Part shown: one piece after another, positions 52,430-61,349 of the stretch
How positions within the stretch are numbered: position 1 is the stretch's first letter
Layout: every line of letters starts with the position of its first letter
Origin: Bordetella sp. H567
GTDB lineage: Bacteria > Pseudomonadota > Gammaproteobacteria > Burkholderiales > Burkholderiaceae_B
NCBI RefSeq assembly: GCF_001704295.1
Contig: NZ_CP012334.1
Location: forward strand, 4,786,084 to 4,850,083
DNA: 64,000 bases
Direction: 5' to 3'
The notes under the pieces: model-generated
What the model was told of the DNA's origin: nothing
Seen by the model: the letters and a program-made list of their open reading frames with translations, nothing else
Databases searched by the model: none
Position numbers and translations under genes: made by a program

Positions 52430-53329
52430 ATGGAAAAGCAGATGGAACCTTGGGAATGGCCAGACGCGCATTGGCAAAAGCTCGTCGACCGGGTACGGGC
52501 CGGGCGATCCCTGAGGCCTACCCATTGGCCGGACGGCAAACGTTGCGCGGTCGCGCTGTCCTTCGACTCGGACCATGAATCGAACGAGCTACGTGACGGC
52601 GGTAAATCCATAGGACGGCTCTCCTGGGGCCAATATGGCAACCGCGTCGCGGTGCCGCGCATCCGCAAACTGCTGCACCGCCATGGCGTGCGCGCCAGCT
52701 TCTATGTGCCCGCCGTGATCGCGAAGATGTACCCCGATGAACAGCGGCAGCTCGTGGCCGATGGCCATGAGATCGGTATACATGGCTGGATTCATGAACT
52801 GAATTCGGTCTTGCCTGCCGCCAACGAACGCGACCTGATGATGCGGGCCGCCGACGTCCTGGAGCAGGTGACCGGCATCCGGCCAGTCGGCTTGCGCACG
52901 CCGTCGTGGGATTTCAGCGACGCGACGTTGGCGATCGAGAAGGAGATGGGGCTCCTGTATGACTCGTCCCTGATGGCCGACGAGGATTGCTACGAGCTGC
53001 TGCTCGAGGGTCGTCCATCGGGCGTGATCGAAGTGCCGGTCGAATGGATTCGTGACGACGCGGTCTATTTCATGATGAACCGGTTCCAGTCGCTGCGGCC
53101 CTATACCGCGCCGGCGGATGTCATGAATATCTTCGCCAGGGAGTTCGACGGCGCCTATGAGGACGGCGGGCTGTTCCAGCTGACGATGCATCCTCACATC
53201 ATCGCCTATCGGTCGCGCATCTGGATTCTCGAGGAGATCATCCGGATGGCACAGGCCAAGGGAGATGTCTGGTTCGCCACGCACGCCGAAGTTGCCCAAT
53301 GGGTGAAATCCCACGGCGCGGAAGCGTAA
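52430..53329 (+). CDS. CE4 polysaccharide-deacetylase-fold amidohydrolase (cyclic-imidase/PuuE-like)
   Basis: A 299-residue NodB-homology enzyme without signal peptide, hence cytoplasmic and unlikely to act on cell-wall polymers. The metal motif is VALSFDSDHESNELR (Asp-Asp) with HEIGIHGWIHE providing two His, and RTPSWDFSDATL is the third motif. Such cytoplasmic relatives include PuuE allantoinase and cyclic-imide hydrolase of similar length, which open amide rings. Given the M20 amidohydrolase two genes on, an amide or imide substrate is a good hypothesis. It overlaps the next gene by one base (TAATG). Confidence 0.75.
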   Translation: MEKQMEPWEWPDAHWQKLVDRVRAGRSLRPTHWPDGKRCAVALSFDSDHESNELRDGGKSIGRLSWGQYGNRVAVPRIRKLLHRHGVRASFYVPAVIAKMYPDEQRQLVADGHEIGIHGWIHELNSVLPAANERDLMMRAADVLEQVTGIRPVGLRTPSWDFSDATLAIEKEMGLLYDSSLMADEDCYELLLEGRPSGVIEVPVEWIRDDAVYFMMNRFQSLRPYTAPADVMNIFAREFDGAYEDGGLFQLTMHPHIIAYRSRIWILEEIIRMAQAKGDVWFATHAEVAQWVKSHGAEA

Positions 53330-54081
53330 TGACAGTGCGCGCGCGCCGGATCATCGTAACGGGAGCGGCCTCCGGGATCGGCAGGGCTATCGCGCTGCAC
53401 CTGGCGCGGGACCATGCATCGGTGGCGCTCCTGGATCGCGATGCGGCGCGCATGGCGGAGGTCGCGCGTGAGGTCGGCCCCGATGTTCCCTATGCCGTGG
53501 CTGATGTCTCCGCCGAGGCGCGGACTACCGCCGCCGTGGAGCAGCTGGTGGCCTCGCTGGGCGGCCTGGATGGACTCGTCAATTGCGCGGGCGTGGACCT
53601 TGTCCGCGATTTCGACGATACCGATACGGCTCAATGGCAAAGACTGATAGGCGTGAACCTGATGGGAGCGGTCCATACCTGTCGCGCGGCGGTTCCTGCC
53701 CTGCGTAACGGTGTCGCGCCGAGCATCGTCAACGTCGCCTCTGCGGCCGCGTTGCGGCCACTGGCCCAGCGCACGGCCTACTGCAGCAGCAAGGCGGCAC
53801 TCGTCATGTTCGGCAAAGCGCTGTCGATGGATCTGGCCAAGGACGGCATCCGCGTGAACTCGGTCTGTCCGGGCATCGTCGACACGCCGATGCTGCGCAA
53901 TTCCTTCGATACCTTCGCGGACCCCTCCGAGGCCTTGTCCATCATTGCCGATCGGTATCTCATCAAGAGACCTGGAACCGTGGACGAGATCGCGCAGGTG
54001 GTGGCGTTTCTGTTGGGCGATGGCGCTGGGTACATTACAGGCAGCGCGCTGGCCGTGGACGGCGGGCGCAGCTTTCATTAG
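53329..54081 (+). CDS. short-chain dehydrogenase/reductase
   Basis: A 250-residue SDR with IVTGAASGIGRAIALHLARDH at the N-terminus and an Asp in VALLDRDAARMAE favouring NAD. VNVASAAALRPLAQRTAYCSSKAAL holds the catalytic Ser, Tyr and Lys, and YITGSALAVDGG is at the C-terminus. The ATG overlaps the stop of the amidohydrolase gene, so expression is coupled. Confidence 0.88.
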   Translation: MTVRARRIIVTGAASGIGRAIALHLARDHASVALLDRDAARMAEVAREVGPDVPYAVADVSAEARTTAAVEQLVASLGGLDGLVNCAGVDLVRDFDDTDTAQWQRLIGVNLMGAVHTCRAAVPALRNGVAPSIVNVASAAALRPLAQRTAYCSSKAALVMFGKALSMDLAKDGIRVNSVCPGIVDTPMLRNSFDTFADPSEALSIIADRYLIKRPGTVDEIAQVVAFLLGDGAGYITGSALAVDGGRSFH

Positions 54082-54125
54082 CGAATCCGTGTCGCGCGAT
54101 GGCGCGCACCCATTGGTCTTGATCC

Positions 54126-55274
54126 ATGATGAATATCGACGAGCAGATCCTGGCGCTTCCTTTTGACAACGAATCCATGCTCGCTCGCCTGCGAGAATGG
54201 GTCGAGTGCGAAAGCCCGAGTTACGACGGCGCGGCGGTGGAGCGCATGATGTCGCTGGCGGCGCGCGACATGGCCGCATTGGGCGCCCGGATCGAGCACA
54301 TTCCGGGCCGGCAGGGCTTCGGCGGTTGCGTTCGCGCTCGAATGCCGCATGCCGGCGACGATGACACGCCGGGTATCCTCATCGCGGGCCACCTGGATAC
54401 CGTTCATGCGGCCGGCGTCCTCGAGCGCCTGCCTTGGCGCCGCGAGGGCGGCAAGTGCTACGGGCCTGGCATCCTGGACATGAAGGGCGGGATGTTCATC
54501 GCGCTGGAGGCGTTGCGGCAGTTGCGCGATGCCGGCATCGCGCCGCGCTTGCCCGTCACCGTCCTGTTCACCAGTGACGAGGAAATCGGCAGTCCCAGCA
54601 CGCGCACGCTGATCGAGCGGGAGGCGGCGCGCCACCGCTATGTGCTGATTCCCGAACCGGCGCGGGCCGACGGCGGACTGGTGGTGGGCCGGTATGCGAT
54701 AGCGCGATTCAATTTGCGCGCCACCGGTACCCCGAGCCACGCGGGCAGCCAGCTGGGCCAGGGCCGCTCCGCCATCCGGGTGATGGCCGAGAAGATCATC
54801 GAGCTCGAGGGGCTGACCTGCGCGGACTTCACCTTCAGCGTCGGCGTGATCAACGGAGGAAAGTGGGTCAACTGCGTACCCATGGACTGCGTCGCGGAGG
54901 CCTTGACCATGGCCAAGACCCATGCGGATCTGGAGCGCGCGATTGCGGCGGCGCGGGCACTGAACTTCGAGGACGCGAATGCGAGCTTCAAAGTGGAACT
55001 CAGTGCCACCCGTCCGGTCTGGGAAACCCGGCAGGGCACACTGGACATGTACGAGCTTGCCAGTGAGCAGGCGCAACAGCTGGGATTCTCGCTGAGTCCC
55101 CATGTGTCCGGCGGGGGATCCGACGGCAACTTCATCGGGGCGCTGGGTATACCGGTCCTTGACGGCCTGGGACTGCGTGGCAGCGGCATGCACACCTTGC
55201 ACGAGCATATCGAGGAAAGCAGTCTTGTCGAGCGCGGGCGCTTGATGGCGGGCCTTATTGCCCGACTGGGCTGA
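54126..55274 (+). CDS. M20-family amidohydrolase/carboxypeptidase (glutamate carboxypeptidase-like)
   Basis: A 382-residue dizinc hydrolase. Metal ligands and catalytic acids appear as GHLDTVHAAG (near 97), GPGILDMKGG (near 120), TSDEEIGS (near 152), PEPARADGG (near 177) and HTLHEHIEES (near 362). The dimerisation domain is inserted at about 190-290. It would cleave an amide bond to a carboxylate, such as an N-acyl amino acid or half-amide. It is fifth in the plus-strand cluster, 44 bases after the second SDR. Confidence 0.88.
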   Translation: MMNIDEQILALPFDNESMLARLREWVECESPSYDGAAVERMMSLAARDMAALGARIEHIPGRQGFGGCVRARMPHAGDDDTPGILIAGHLDTVHAAGVLERLPWRREGGKCYGPGILDMKGGMFIALEALRQLRDAGIAPRLPVTVLFTSDEEIGSPSTRTLIEREAARHRYVLIPEPARADGGLVVGRYAIARFNLRATGTPSHAGSQLGQGRSAIRVMAEKIIELEGLTCADFTFSVGVINGGKWVNCVPMDCVAEALTMAKTHADLERAIAAARALNFEDANASFKVELSATRPVWETRQGTLDMYELASEQAQQLGFSLSPHVSGGGSDGNFIGALGIPVLDGLGLRGSGMHTLHEHIEESSLVERGRLMAGLIARLG

Positions 55275-55321
55275 CGGTTCCGGATGATTATGGGTTGCGG
55301 CATCTGAAGCGGGATAAGGAC

Positions 55322-56083
55322 ATGAGATTCCAAGGCAAGACAGCACTGGTGACCGGCGCCGCGCGCGGCATAGGCGCGGCGATCGCCAGGCGCCTGGCGG
55401 ACGAAGGGGCTGACGTCTATGCGGTGGACCGGCTGTCTTTAGACGCGCCGCCTGCCGGGCCCGGGCGCGGGAAGATCACCGCGGTACATCTCGATCTTGC
55501 CGAATCGTCCGCTCCTGGCGCCTTGTCGCGGGAGCTCGCTGGCCGCACATTGGACATCCTGGTCAACAACGCTGGAATTGGCGGTTCCAAGCCGCTATGG
55601 GACACCACGGACGAGGACTGGGATCGCTACATGAACGTGAACCTGCGGTCTGTCTTTCGCCTGACTCGCGAACTGCTTCCCGCGATGGTGGCCGGCGCCT
55701 GCATCGTCAACATGAGTTCGATCTATGGCCTGGTCGGGCGCCCGGCCGCCTTGGCTTATTCCGTAACCAAGGCCGCGGTGGCCCAGATGACGGCGCAACT
55801 GGCGGCGGACCTGGGGCCGAAAGGGATACGCGTGAACGCGATCGCGCCCGGCGTCATCGAAACCGACCTGACGCGCCAGCGCATCCACGAGGACAAGTGG
55901 TACCAGCAGTTCATGTGCGAGGCGATCGCGCTGCGGCGCAATGGCACGCCGGAAGATATCTCGGGTGTCGCCGCCTTTCTCTGTTCGGACGATGCGCGTT
56001 ATATGACCGGGCAGGTTCTGGTGGTCGATGGCGGCTGGCTTACCTCCCGATACCTGGCACCGATCGGGGATGAAGCCAGCTGA
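55322..56083 (+). CDS. short-chain dehydrogenase/reductase
   Basis: A 253-residue SDR: LVTGAARGIGAAIARRLADEGADVYAVDRLS at the N-terminus, ILVNNAGIGG, VNMSSIYGLVGRPAALAYSVTKAAV at the active site, and YMTGQVLVVDGG at the C-terminus. It is the last gene of the six-gene cluster and the third SDR in it. Three different dehydrogenases in one cluster suggest successive alcohol oxidations or several stereoisomers. Confidence 0.88.
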   Translation: MRFQGKTALVTGAARGIGAAIARRLADEGADVYAVDRLSLDAPPAGPGRGKITAVHLDLAESSAPGALSRELAGRTLDILVNNAGIGGSKPLWDTTDEDWDRYMNVNLRSVFRLTRELLPAMVAGACIVNMSSIYGLVGRPAALAYSVTKAAVAQMTAQLAADLGPKGIRVNAIAPGVIETDLTRQRIHEDKWYQQFMCEAIALRRNGTPEDISGVAAFLCSDDARYMTGQVLVVDGGWLTSRYLAPIGDEAS

Positions 56084-56161
56084 ACATCCCGCGGTCGCCA
56101 TCGAATGGCGCCCGCCGGCGGGCGCAGGCCGACGCAAGCAGTACCGGCAAGACACGCCGCA

Positions 56162-56270
56162 CTGCGCGATGGTCTATGCCGTGTTCGCATCCGTCAGGAT
56201 ATCGATCCCGTCGCCCAGTGGCTCGCCATGGTCGAACATCTGAATTTGTACGACGACCGTATCACGCAGG
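56162..56270 (-). pseudogene. collapsed copy (scar) of the enolase-superfamily gene and its leader
   Basis: Bases 56162-56224 match the inside of the enolase-type gene at 48379-48441, and 56225-56270 match its upstream leader at 49061-49108. In the intact locus these lie about 620 bases apart, so the front half of the gene was deleted in this copy. Orientation is the same as the intact gene. The residual peptide reads LGDGIDILTDANTA-like. Confidence 0.8.
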
Positions 56271-56301
56271 CCCGGCTCCGATGCATTTGCCGGCCCAGAG
56301 C

Positions 56302-57297
56302 TCAAGCAGCCTTGGCGGGTCCTGGCGCGCTTTCCACCGCCGGCGTGGCAAGCAGCCTCCCCTGCATCAACCGCCAGACTGTACCGATCGCCGCCGCACC
56401 AACGACCGTATTGGCGAACAGGAACAGGATGGGCGCCAGCATGACCACCGCGCCGTCGTCTCCCAATCCCAACAGGCGGATCGACGCCGTTGCTATCGCG
56501 GTCGCACCGAAAGTGAAGGCCCAGTAGGAAGCGGTGAACGGTTCTTTCAGGATCCATGGCAGCAGGCGCAGCAGCACCAGGCACTGCAGGACGCCATAGC
56601 CGATCATCATGTGTATGAAAATGGCGGGCACGTTGGGCATCACGCTTATAAGCGTGACGGCACCGACGACCGGCGGTGCCAGGTGGATCCCCAGCGTCGG
56701 GCGGAGCTTGCTGGTCATGCTGGGCGAGTTGTACATGCGATTAAGCAGTATCGATTCCACCGCAAGCCAGGAAAAAAGGCCCATGCCAAATAGATACTGG
56801 CCCCAGTCCCGAAAGCCCAGGCCACCCGCGACGATACCTGCCACGAAGCTGCCGGCCACCGTCGGCAGATACAGTACTGGCGTCGTGGTGGCCAATTCGC
56901 GATCGCCACGCCACAGACCACCGGTGCGCCAAATTGCGAAGATCAGAGTGAACGCGCCGCCGCTGAAAAATAGCGTGAGTGCGAGGGACCGCGAATACGG
57001 CGTGGCGGCACCCGCGATCAACATTGTTGCCACGCCGACCAAGCCGATGAAACAGCACTGTACGGGGTGCTCGATTTCTTCCAGCACCGCTTCCGGCGCA
57101 AGGAACCCCTTCATCACGTAGAGCACCAGCAGCACGGCCCAGACAACGGCGGCCAGCATCATGAAGGCTTCGCCAATCTCGGCCGGCAACTGCCAGGCCT
57201 GATGCGCCGCACGCCAAGTGCTGCCCAGCCCGGCCAGGCCGAGCACCATGCCGAAAAACCCCGCAGGAACCATTGGCATACCCTTGCGCATTCCCAT
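56302..57297 (-). CDS. tehA: TDT-family transporter, TehA/SLAC1-like
   Basis: A 331-residue membrane protein with ten hydrophobic segments and the TehA start MPMVPAGFFGMVLGLAGLGSTWRAA. FSWLAVESILLNRMYN and AFTFGATAIATASIRLLGLGDDG occur later. TehA homologues are anion channels that also give tellurite or ethidium resistance when overexpressed; the natural anion may be a dicarboxylate. It follows the GMC oxidoreductase gene on the same strand, 220 bases away. Confidence 0.85.
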   Translation of the reverse strand: MGMRKGMPMVPAGFFGMVLGLAGLGSTWRAAHQAWQLPAEIGEAFMMLAAVVWAVLLVLYVMKGFLAPEAVLEEIEHPVQCCFIGLVGVATMLIAGAATPYSRSLALTLFFSGGAFTLIFAIWRTGGLWRGDRELATTTPVLYLPTVAGSFVAGIVAGGLGFRDWGQYLFGMGLFSWLAVESILLNRMYNSPSMTSKLRPTLGIHLAPPVVGAVTLISVMPNVPAIFIHMMIGYGVLQCLVLLRLLPWILKEPFTASYWAFTFGATAIATASIRLLGLGDDGAVVMLAPILFLFANTVVGAAAIGTVWRLMQGRLLATPAVESAPGPAKAA

Positions 57298-57517
57298 TTT
57301 CTATCCGTCCTCTTCGGTGTAGGCGCCCGCAACAGGAGAGTCTTCCATTGCGCGGGCATGTCACTGACTTGTCCGCCGATCAGCCGCGAATAAACGACAG
57401 GATGTCGGCATTCAACTCGTCAGCATGACGTTGTCAACACGCCGTGCATATCCTGCATAGACCTTAAGTTTTCCCCGTCCTGAACGCTTGGCGCTCGTGC
57501 GGCTAACACTTTCATAC

Positions 57518-59041
57518 TTACTTAAAGCCGCGGCTGATTGCTTCGGCGATCATGATCGTCGTCAAATTTGTCGCCACCGAAGGAATCTCGGGCATGATCG
57601 ACGCGTCGATGACATGCAGGCATTCGACGCCCCGTACCTTTCCGTTCGCATCGACGACGGCATCCGGGTCGCGGTCGCCCCCCATCGGCACCGTCGAAGT
57701 CGGATGCGCATAGCCGTCCACTGCGGCAATTACCGCCTTCTCACGTGCCGCATCGTCCTCGACATTCTTGCCGGGCGTCATCTCGAATTCGACCATCTCG
57801 CTGAACGGCGCGGTCCGGCCGATCCGCCGCGATAGACGAACCGCTTCCATCATCCGGCGCAGATCGCCTGGGTCCTGGAAAAAGTTGTAGCGAATCAGCG
57901 GCATGGCGCGTGGATCTCGGCTGGCCAGACGGACCGAGCCGGCCGAATTGGGCAGTGTCACCGCGCAGGCCAACACGATCGCTCCGCCGGTAGGGCTCTG
58001 CGCAGGATCGAAGATATGCGTGCCGGACACGTGCAGGTCGAGTTCGCCAGGACGCGCTTCGGTCGATCTGGTCCACAGGACGGCACCCGCAACCGGCGTC
58101 ATGGCGTTGACTTCCCGCTTCAGCGCATAGATGTTGTAGTAGAACGGATGCTCCTTCAGCCGGTTGCCGACCGGCGCATCCAGCACGACAGGAATGCCGA
58201 GATCCCGCAGATGCTCGGCCGGCCCGATCCCCGATCGCATCAGGATCGCAGGGCTGCCGAACGTCCCGGCGGACAGAACTACCTGGCCGGCGGAGATCGT
58301 GTCGCGATTCAGCAAGCGAATGGCGGTGGCCCGCTTTCCGTCAAACATGACGGTATCAACTTCCGCGCCGCCGAGGATGCTCAGGTTCGCGCGCCTGCGT
58401 ACTTCGTCGTTCAGGTAGGCCATGCCGGTGTTGATGCGCCGGCCGGCGACCACGTTCAACGGATAAGGTGAGACGCCATGCTGCTCCGCTCCGTTGAAAT
58501 CGTCGACACGCGACAGTCCCACCGCCTCGGCAGCGCGGACGAAGGCCTGCATCGATGGCGTGTTTTCTTCCAGCGTCGTTTGGCGGATGGGAAAGGGGCC
58601 GGTCCGTCCGTGCCAGGCATTGTCTCCGGTCGGCGTATTTTCCAAAGCCTTGAAGACCGGTAGCACCTCTTCGAAAGACCAGCCTTCTATCCCGCGGGCG
58701 GTCCAGCGTGCAAAGTCGGCAGCGCGGGCGCGCATGGCAACCGCCGCGTTCACGCCGGAACTACCTCCAAGCACCTTGCCGCGGATAGCATTCACGTCAT
58801 GGCCGAGACCGACATGATCCTGCGTGTGGTAACCCCAGTCATGGGTCGAATCTCCACCGACGCGGTTCGCGTTGGCGATCACGTCCGGATAATCGTTCGG
58901 CGCATACGCCGGTCCCGCTTCCACTAGAAGCACGCGCCTGGCCGGATCCTCGCTTAGCCGGTTTGCGAGCACCGCTCCGGCAGACCCGCCGCCGACGATG
59001 ATGACGTCGTATGAGGTTGCTGCTGGTCTCTCTGATGGCAT
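57518..59041 (-). CDS. GMC-family FAD oxidoreductase (choline/alcohol dehydrogenase-like)
   Basis: A 507-residue flavoprotein. The ADP-binding loop DVIIVGGGSAGAVLANRLSEDPARRVLLVEAG is at residues 12-43. GMC signature 1 is IRGKVLGGSSGVNAAVAMRA and signature 2 is SAGTFGSPAILMRSGIGPAEHL. The catalytic His region reads YAHPTSTVPMGGDRDPDAVVD. It oxidises a primary alcohol or similar; the substrate is unknown. It lies 134 bases downstream of the pirin gene and may share its transcript. Confidence 0.9.
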   Translation of the reverse strand: MPSERPAATSYDVIIVGGGSAGAVLANRLSEDPARRVLLVEAGPAYAPNDYPDVIANANRVGGDSTHDWGYHTQDHVGLGHDVNAIRGKVLGGSSGVNAAVAMRARAADFARWTARGIEGWSFEEVLPVFKALENTPTGDNAWHGRTGPFPIRQTTLEENTPSMQAFVRAAEAVGLSRVDDFNGAEQHGVSPYPLNVVAGRRINTGMAYLNDEVRRRANLSILGGAEVDTVMFDGKRATAIRLLNRDTISAGQVVLSAGTFGSPAILMRSGIGPAEHLRDLGIPVVLDAPVGNRLKEHPFYYNIYALKREVNAMTPVAGAVLWTRSTEARPGELDLHVSGTHIFDPAQSPTGGAIVLACAVTLPNSAGSVRLASRDPRAMPLIRYNFFQDPGDLRRMMEAVRLSRRIGRTAPFSEMVEFEMTPGKNVEDDAAREKAVIAAVDGYAHPTSTVPMGGDRDPDAVVDANGKVRGVECLHVIDASIMPEIPSVATNLTTIMIAEAISRGFK

Positions 59042-59175
59042 GACCCTCTCCTTTGTTTATCTTCGTCGGGCAGGCGAGTCAGGCAGCACGGCGACACCGC
59101 CGTGCCCCAAGGCAAAGGCCGCTGTCCGCGCGGTCTCAGTTGCTTCGCTGTGCGCGAGACCGACGAATAAAATTG

Positions 59176-60063
59176 CTAGCGGGGAATATCGCCAAACTTT
59201 CCGGCCTGATAGCTGAGAAGGGTGCGACGGACATCTTCCGCTGTGGACATCACCAAAGGCCCGTGCTTGACGAACGTTTCTTTAATTGGCTTGCCGGCCA
59301 GCAGCACGAAGTGCGAAGGCTCGCCGGACAGCAGCACGATATCCGTCTGCGGTCCGGCTTTGACGGTGGTGGCAGTGCCCGCATCCAGCACGCGTTCTTC
59401 ATTCTGGACGCGGATCGTCAACCTGCCGGAGACCGCATAGATCCACGCCTGCCGATCGCGGGCCAGCGTATGCGCAAAGCGGCCGTTTTTCTCTAGAAAT
59501 CCATCGAGCATCGTCACTTCCACAGGCGCGCCTTCCGCGCCCGTCGCGTCGCCGCTGCGCCCTAGCACGACCCGCACGCGATACCCATCTTCCTTCAGGA
59601 TCGGCACGTCTTGCGCCGGTACGTGAAACGCGCGTGCCGGCTTGGCCTTGAGCAAGGCTGGCAGGTTGACGAAGATCTGCAGCGCATGTGTCCGCCCGCC
59701 CTTTTCCGGGAATTCTTCATGCGCCGCGCCGCTGGCCGCAGCCAGCCAGTACAGGTCTCCCGCCTTTATCGCGAGCTTGTGGCCCAGCGTATCCCGGTTC
59801 AGGAACGCACCTTCGGAGTCCTCGAACAGCGCCGTGACGGCCGAGATGCCGGCATGAAGATGCGGCTCGAACGTCGGCTCCGTCATCACGAAGTGATCCA
59901 CCATCAGGAGCGGATCCATGCTGCCGCCGAACATCTCTTCCGAGAAATGGCGCGCGAGGAATCCCGTGCCGATTTTGTGGGGGACGCCGGTCACGATCAT
60001 TCCGAGTCTGTCGGAAAGATGGCCGGCGTCGCTTATTTTTTCCAACGTCGCGGTATCGTCCAT
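59176..60063 (-). CDS. pirin-family protein (bicupin)
   Basis: A 295-residue bicupin. Metal-binding His/Glu appear in EPHLHAGISAVTALFEDSEGAF and ASGAAHEEFPEKGG, at the pirin positions. The C-terminal cupin contains YAVSGRLTIRV and HFVLLAGKPIKETFVKHGPLVMSTAEDV. Bacterial pirins act as quercetinase-like dioxygenases or redox-sensitive regulators. Its promoter region holds two inverted repeats, one sharing half-sites with the LysR gene's upstream palindrome. Confidence 0.9.
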   Translation of the reverse strand: MDDTATLEKISDAGHLSDRLGMIVTGVPHKIGTGFLARHFSEEMFGGSMDPLLMVDHFVMTEPTFEPHLHAGISAVTALFEDSEGAFLNRDTLGHKLAIKAGDLYWLAAASGAAHEEFPEKGGRTHALQIFVNLPALLKAKPARAFHVPAQDVPILKEDGYRVRVVLGRSGDATGAEGAPVEVTMLDGFLEKNGRFAHTLARDRQAWIYAVSGRLTIRVQNEERVLDAGTATTVKAGPQTDIVLLSGEPSHFVLLAGKPIKETFVKHGPLVMSTAEDVRRTLLSYQAGKFGDIPR

Positions 60064-60128
60064 TTCGATTGCCCCAAAAAAGTTTTTGTTGGAGCAAATC
60101 TAAGGGATGGTTCAGCGAGCGTGAAGTC

Positions 60129-60164
60129 TCCCAAATTGGGACTTAGCGTCCAAGCGCTTGGACG
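60129..60164. promoter_or_regulatory. two inverted repeats upstream of the pirin gene, candidate LysR operators
   Basis: TCCCAA-A-TTGGGA (60129-60141) is followed by the perfect 18-base palindrome CGTCCAAGCGCTTGGACG (60147-60164). Both lie 65-100 bases upstream of the pirin start, within the gap after the LysR gene. The second shares GTCCAA-N4-TTGGA with the palindrome upstream of that LysR gene. Confidence 0.55.
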
Positions 60165-60176
60165 ACGACCGGCGAT

Positions 60177-61088
60177 CTATAGCAGGACGGTTTTTGGAAA
60201 CTCCGCCGCCAGGTGATCCAGGAATACGCGCACCGAGGGGAGTAGCCCCTTCCTGTAGGGAAGCAGCGCCGTGATGGTCGCATCGCCGGCAATCCAGTCC
60301 GGCAGTACGCGTTGCAGCACGCCGGAACGTACGGCTTGGTGGCAAATGTAGCTTGGCAATGCTACCAAGCCGAGGCCCTGGATTGCCGCCTGCTGCAAGC
60401 TGACCATATCGTCGCATAGCAGACGCGGCGACAGCGGAACGACGATCTCATCCCGCACCTGGCTCGCGTGGCGCAGCCGCCACGCCGCAGGCACGCCGGT
60501 CCGCATCATGAACAGCGACGGATGACCTTGCAGATCCTCCGGCGTCTTCGGTGCGCCGTGCGCCTCGATATAGCCGGATCCCGCGAACAGGAGCCACGGC
60601 GTTGGAGCGAGGGTTCTTTGGACGAGATTGGAGTCGGGCAAGGGATCGGAGTGCGCGCGGATGGCGATGTCGTAGTTCTCTCCCACGATATCGACGGCCC
60701 GGTCCGCTGAGTGCGCGACCACATTGACCTTCGGATACTGCGTCAGGAAATCCGCAATGATGTGGGACATTGCAAACTGCATTGTGGCCGCGCCGGCAGT
60801 GCAGCGCACCGTGCCGACAGGTTCCGCCAGCCGGTTCCGCACCGACGTCTCCGCCAGCTCGGCCGTGCGCAGCATGGACGCCGCATGACGGTAGAACTCC
60901 TCGCCGGCGTCCGTCATGCCGAAGCGACGCGATGTCCGATTCAACAGCCGCACGCCGAGCTCGGCTTCGAGCTGCTGCATGCGGTGACTGAGCGTCGATT
61001 TTGGAATCTGCAGCGTGCGGCTGGCTGCGGTGAACCCACCGCGCTCCACCACATGCACGAAAACAAAGAAATCATTGAGATCGAGCAT
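60177..61088 (-). CDS. LysR-family transcriptional regulator
   Basis: A 303-residue LTTR of the CrgA/AaeR-like group: HTH LDLNDFFVFVHVVERGGFTAASRTLQIPKSTLSHRMQQLEAELGVRLLNRTSRRF. The effector domain contains VGTVRCTAGAATMQFAMSHIIADFLTQYPKVNVV and NYDIAIRAHSDPLPDSNLV. I start at ATG 61088 with AAGG upstream, since the extension to 61160 is not LysR-like. It probably regulates the pirin-GMC genes downstream and the divergent hydrolase. Confidence 0.9.
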   Translation of the reverse strand: MLDLNDFFVFVHVVERGGFTAASRTLQIPKSTLSHRMQQLEAELGVRLLNRTSRRFGMTDAGEEFYRHAASMLRTAELAETSVRNRLAEPVGTVRCTAGAATMQFAMSHIIADFLTQYPKVNVVAHSADRAVDIVGENYDIAIRAHSDPLPDSNLVQRTLAPTPWLLFAGSGYIEAHGAPKTPEDLQGHPSLFMMRTGVPAAWRLRHASQVRDEIVVPLSPRLLCDDMVSLQQAAIQGLGLVALPSYICHQAVRSGVLQRVLPDWIAGDATITALLPYRKGLLPSVRVFLDHLAAEFPKTVLL

Positions 61089-61155
61089 CGTCGCCTTGCA
61101 CTCAGCCACAGAAGGTGCCCATGCGTGTCGCTTAGGCAAGAGTCCCATTCTATCG

Positions 61156-61169
61156 TCCAATCGATTGGA
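61156..61169. promoter_or_regulatory. palindrome between the LysR and isochorismatase-like genes, candidate LysR operator
   Basis: TCCAATCGATTGGA is a perfect 14-base palindrome 68-81 bases upstream of the LysR start. Its half-sites TCCAA/TTGGA and spacing of four recur in the palindrome upstream of the pirin gene. This is the position of an LTTR autoregulatory site. Confidence 0.6.
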
Positions 61170-61349
61170 AGCTTAGTCTCGGTTTTGACGGCTTCTGGGC
61201 CAAGGATCTAGTGGATAGGATTCTGTTCAACACGACAAATCACGTGTTCGGACGCGCGATCTGGTGCGTTTGTGATGATGGAAGGAACGCATGGAGGCGG
61301 TGAACGATGAGGTATGCCGCTCTTCCTTGACCAGCCCTAGGAGCAAGCA

